DNA from: Opitutaceae bacterium
GTDB lineage: Bacteria > Verrucomicrobiota > Verrucomicrobiia > Opitutales > Opitutaceae
Direction of reading: 5' to 3'
DNA length: 64,000 nucleotides
NCBI GenBank assembly: GCA_016711225.1
Contig: JADJTK010000009.1
Coordinates: 248,001-312,000 of the forward strand
The notes under the pieces are model-generated. The model made no database searches. It was not told the DNA's origin and saw only the letters and a program-made list of their open reading frames with translations. The position numbers were made by a program, and so were the translations under genes. The first letter of the stretch is position 1. The number at the start of each line of letters is the position of its first letter. Shown piece after piece: positions 63,689 through 64,000 of this stretch.

Positions 63689-64000
63689 ATGTTTACTTGG
63701 ACCATCGGTCGCCGCATCGTTGCGGGCTTCGCAACCGTGCTTCTCATCGCCGCCGCCATCGGCGGTTTCGCCCTCAGCCGCGTCCAACAGATCGCCGACG
63801 ATACCGGGAAGCTCACCGAACAGACCCTGCCGAGCATCGTGGCCTTCGCCTCGATCGAGTCGCTGGTGAAGGAGAACTTCATCAACACCACCCAGCATAT
63901 CAACGAAACGGATGAGGCGGCCATGGCCGCGATCGAGAGGGAGATGAACTCCAAGAGTGAAAAGCTCACCGCGCTCTACAAGGAGGTCGAAGCGCTGCTC
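63689..64000 (+). CDS. N-terminal part of a methyl-accepting chemotaxis protein, cut by the window edge
   Basis: The frame is open to the end of the window (104 residues). It starts MFTWTIGRRIVAGFATVLLI with a first membrane segment at about 10-30, then a periplasmic part (RVQQIADDTGKLTEQTLPSI, FINTTQHINETDEAAM) typical of 4HB_MCP receptor domains. An in-frame ATG at 63668 adds seven residues. The signalling domain lies beyond the window, so the class is inferred from the N-terminus alone. It is divergent from the FAD oxidoreductase gene. Confidence 0.75.
   Translation, partial: MFTWTIGRRIVAGFATVLLIAAAIGGFALSRVQQIADDTGKLTEQTLPSIVAFASIESLVKENFINTTQHINETDEAAMAAIEREMNSKSEKLTALYKEVEALL

Overview
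The window is GC-rich, densely coded DNA that fits a member of the Verrucomicrobiota, most likely Opitutaceae-like. This is inferred from the large secreted proteins with Ig-like domains, the OleA/OleB pair, the hydrogenase-related complex and the many short dispersed palindromes. No 16S gene or other direct taxonomic marker was seen. I also saw no rRNA, tRNA, CRISPR array, insertion sequence or phage gene.

Layout. 1-2.6 kb: the 5' end of a secreted protein gene on the minus strand, and divergently a NarL-type two-component pair. Between them lie three alternating copies of TGTAGGA. 2.7-21.4 kb: five consecutive minus-strand loci for exported proteins. Each has a different front end (GH44 glycanase, delta-60 propeller, BACON plus RCC1 propeller, matrixin-like protease plus propeller, GDSL esterase), then an Ig-like domain, then the same C-terminal module of about 270-310 residues. 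I do not recognise this module from any family. It is the best candidate here for something undescribed. Several of these loci carry frameshifts. 21.5-31.4 kb: housekeeping genes ruvA-dapB-dapA (minus) and pilT, fabD, lepA, lepB, malQ (plus). 31.6-35.5 kb: a minus-strand lipid cluster (FabZ-like dehydratase, FabI-like reductase, OleA, OleB) and a methyltransferase. 35.5-37.8 kb: a DUF2293 protein and a beta-CASP metallo-beta-lactamase protein.

38.3-49.6 kb: a minus-strand set encoding a membrane complex related to group 4 hydrogenases and complex I (HyfB-, HyfC-, HyfE-, HyfF-like subunits, a NuoCD-like large subunit and a ferredoxin-NuoB fusion). The large subunit lacks the Ni-Fe cysteine pairs, so it is an energy-converting-hydrogenase-related (Ehr-type) complex rather than a hydrogenase. 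The set also holds a second HyfB paralogue, a DNA-binding/PTS EIIA-like regulator and an Mrr N-terminal remnant. It is followed by a SulP transporter and, divergently, a two-subunit 2-oxoacid:ferredoxin oxidoreductase. A plausible reading is that the oxidoreductase makes reduced ferredoxin and the Ehr complex couples its oxidation to ion pumping.

55.5-64 kb: UDP-glucuronate decarboxylase, a tandem universal stress protein, a frameshifted PstS-like binding protein, an NtrC-family regulator, a GlcD-GlcF-type fused FAD/Fe-S oxidoreductase and the start of a chemoreceptor.

Single-base frameshifts occur in a conserved gene (pilT), in the PstS-like gene and in several Ig/module genes. Some are probably sequencing or assembly errors; the 14.2-15.9 kb stretch is hit often enough that true decay or repeat misassembly is also possible.
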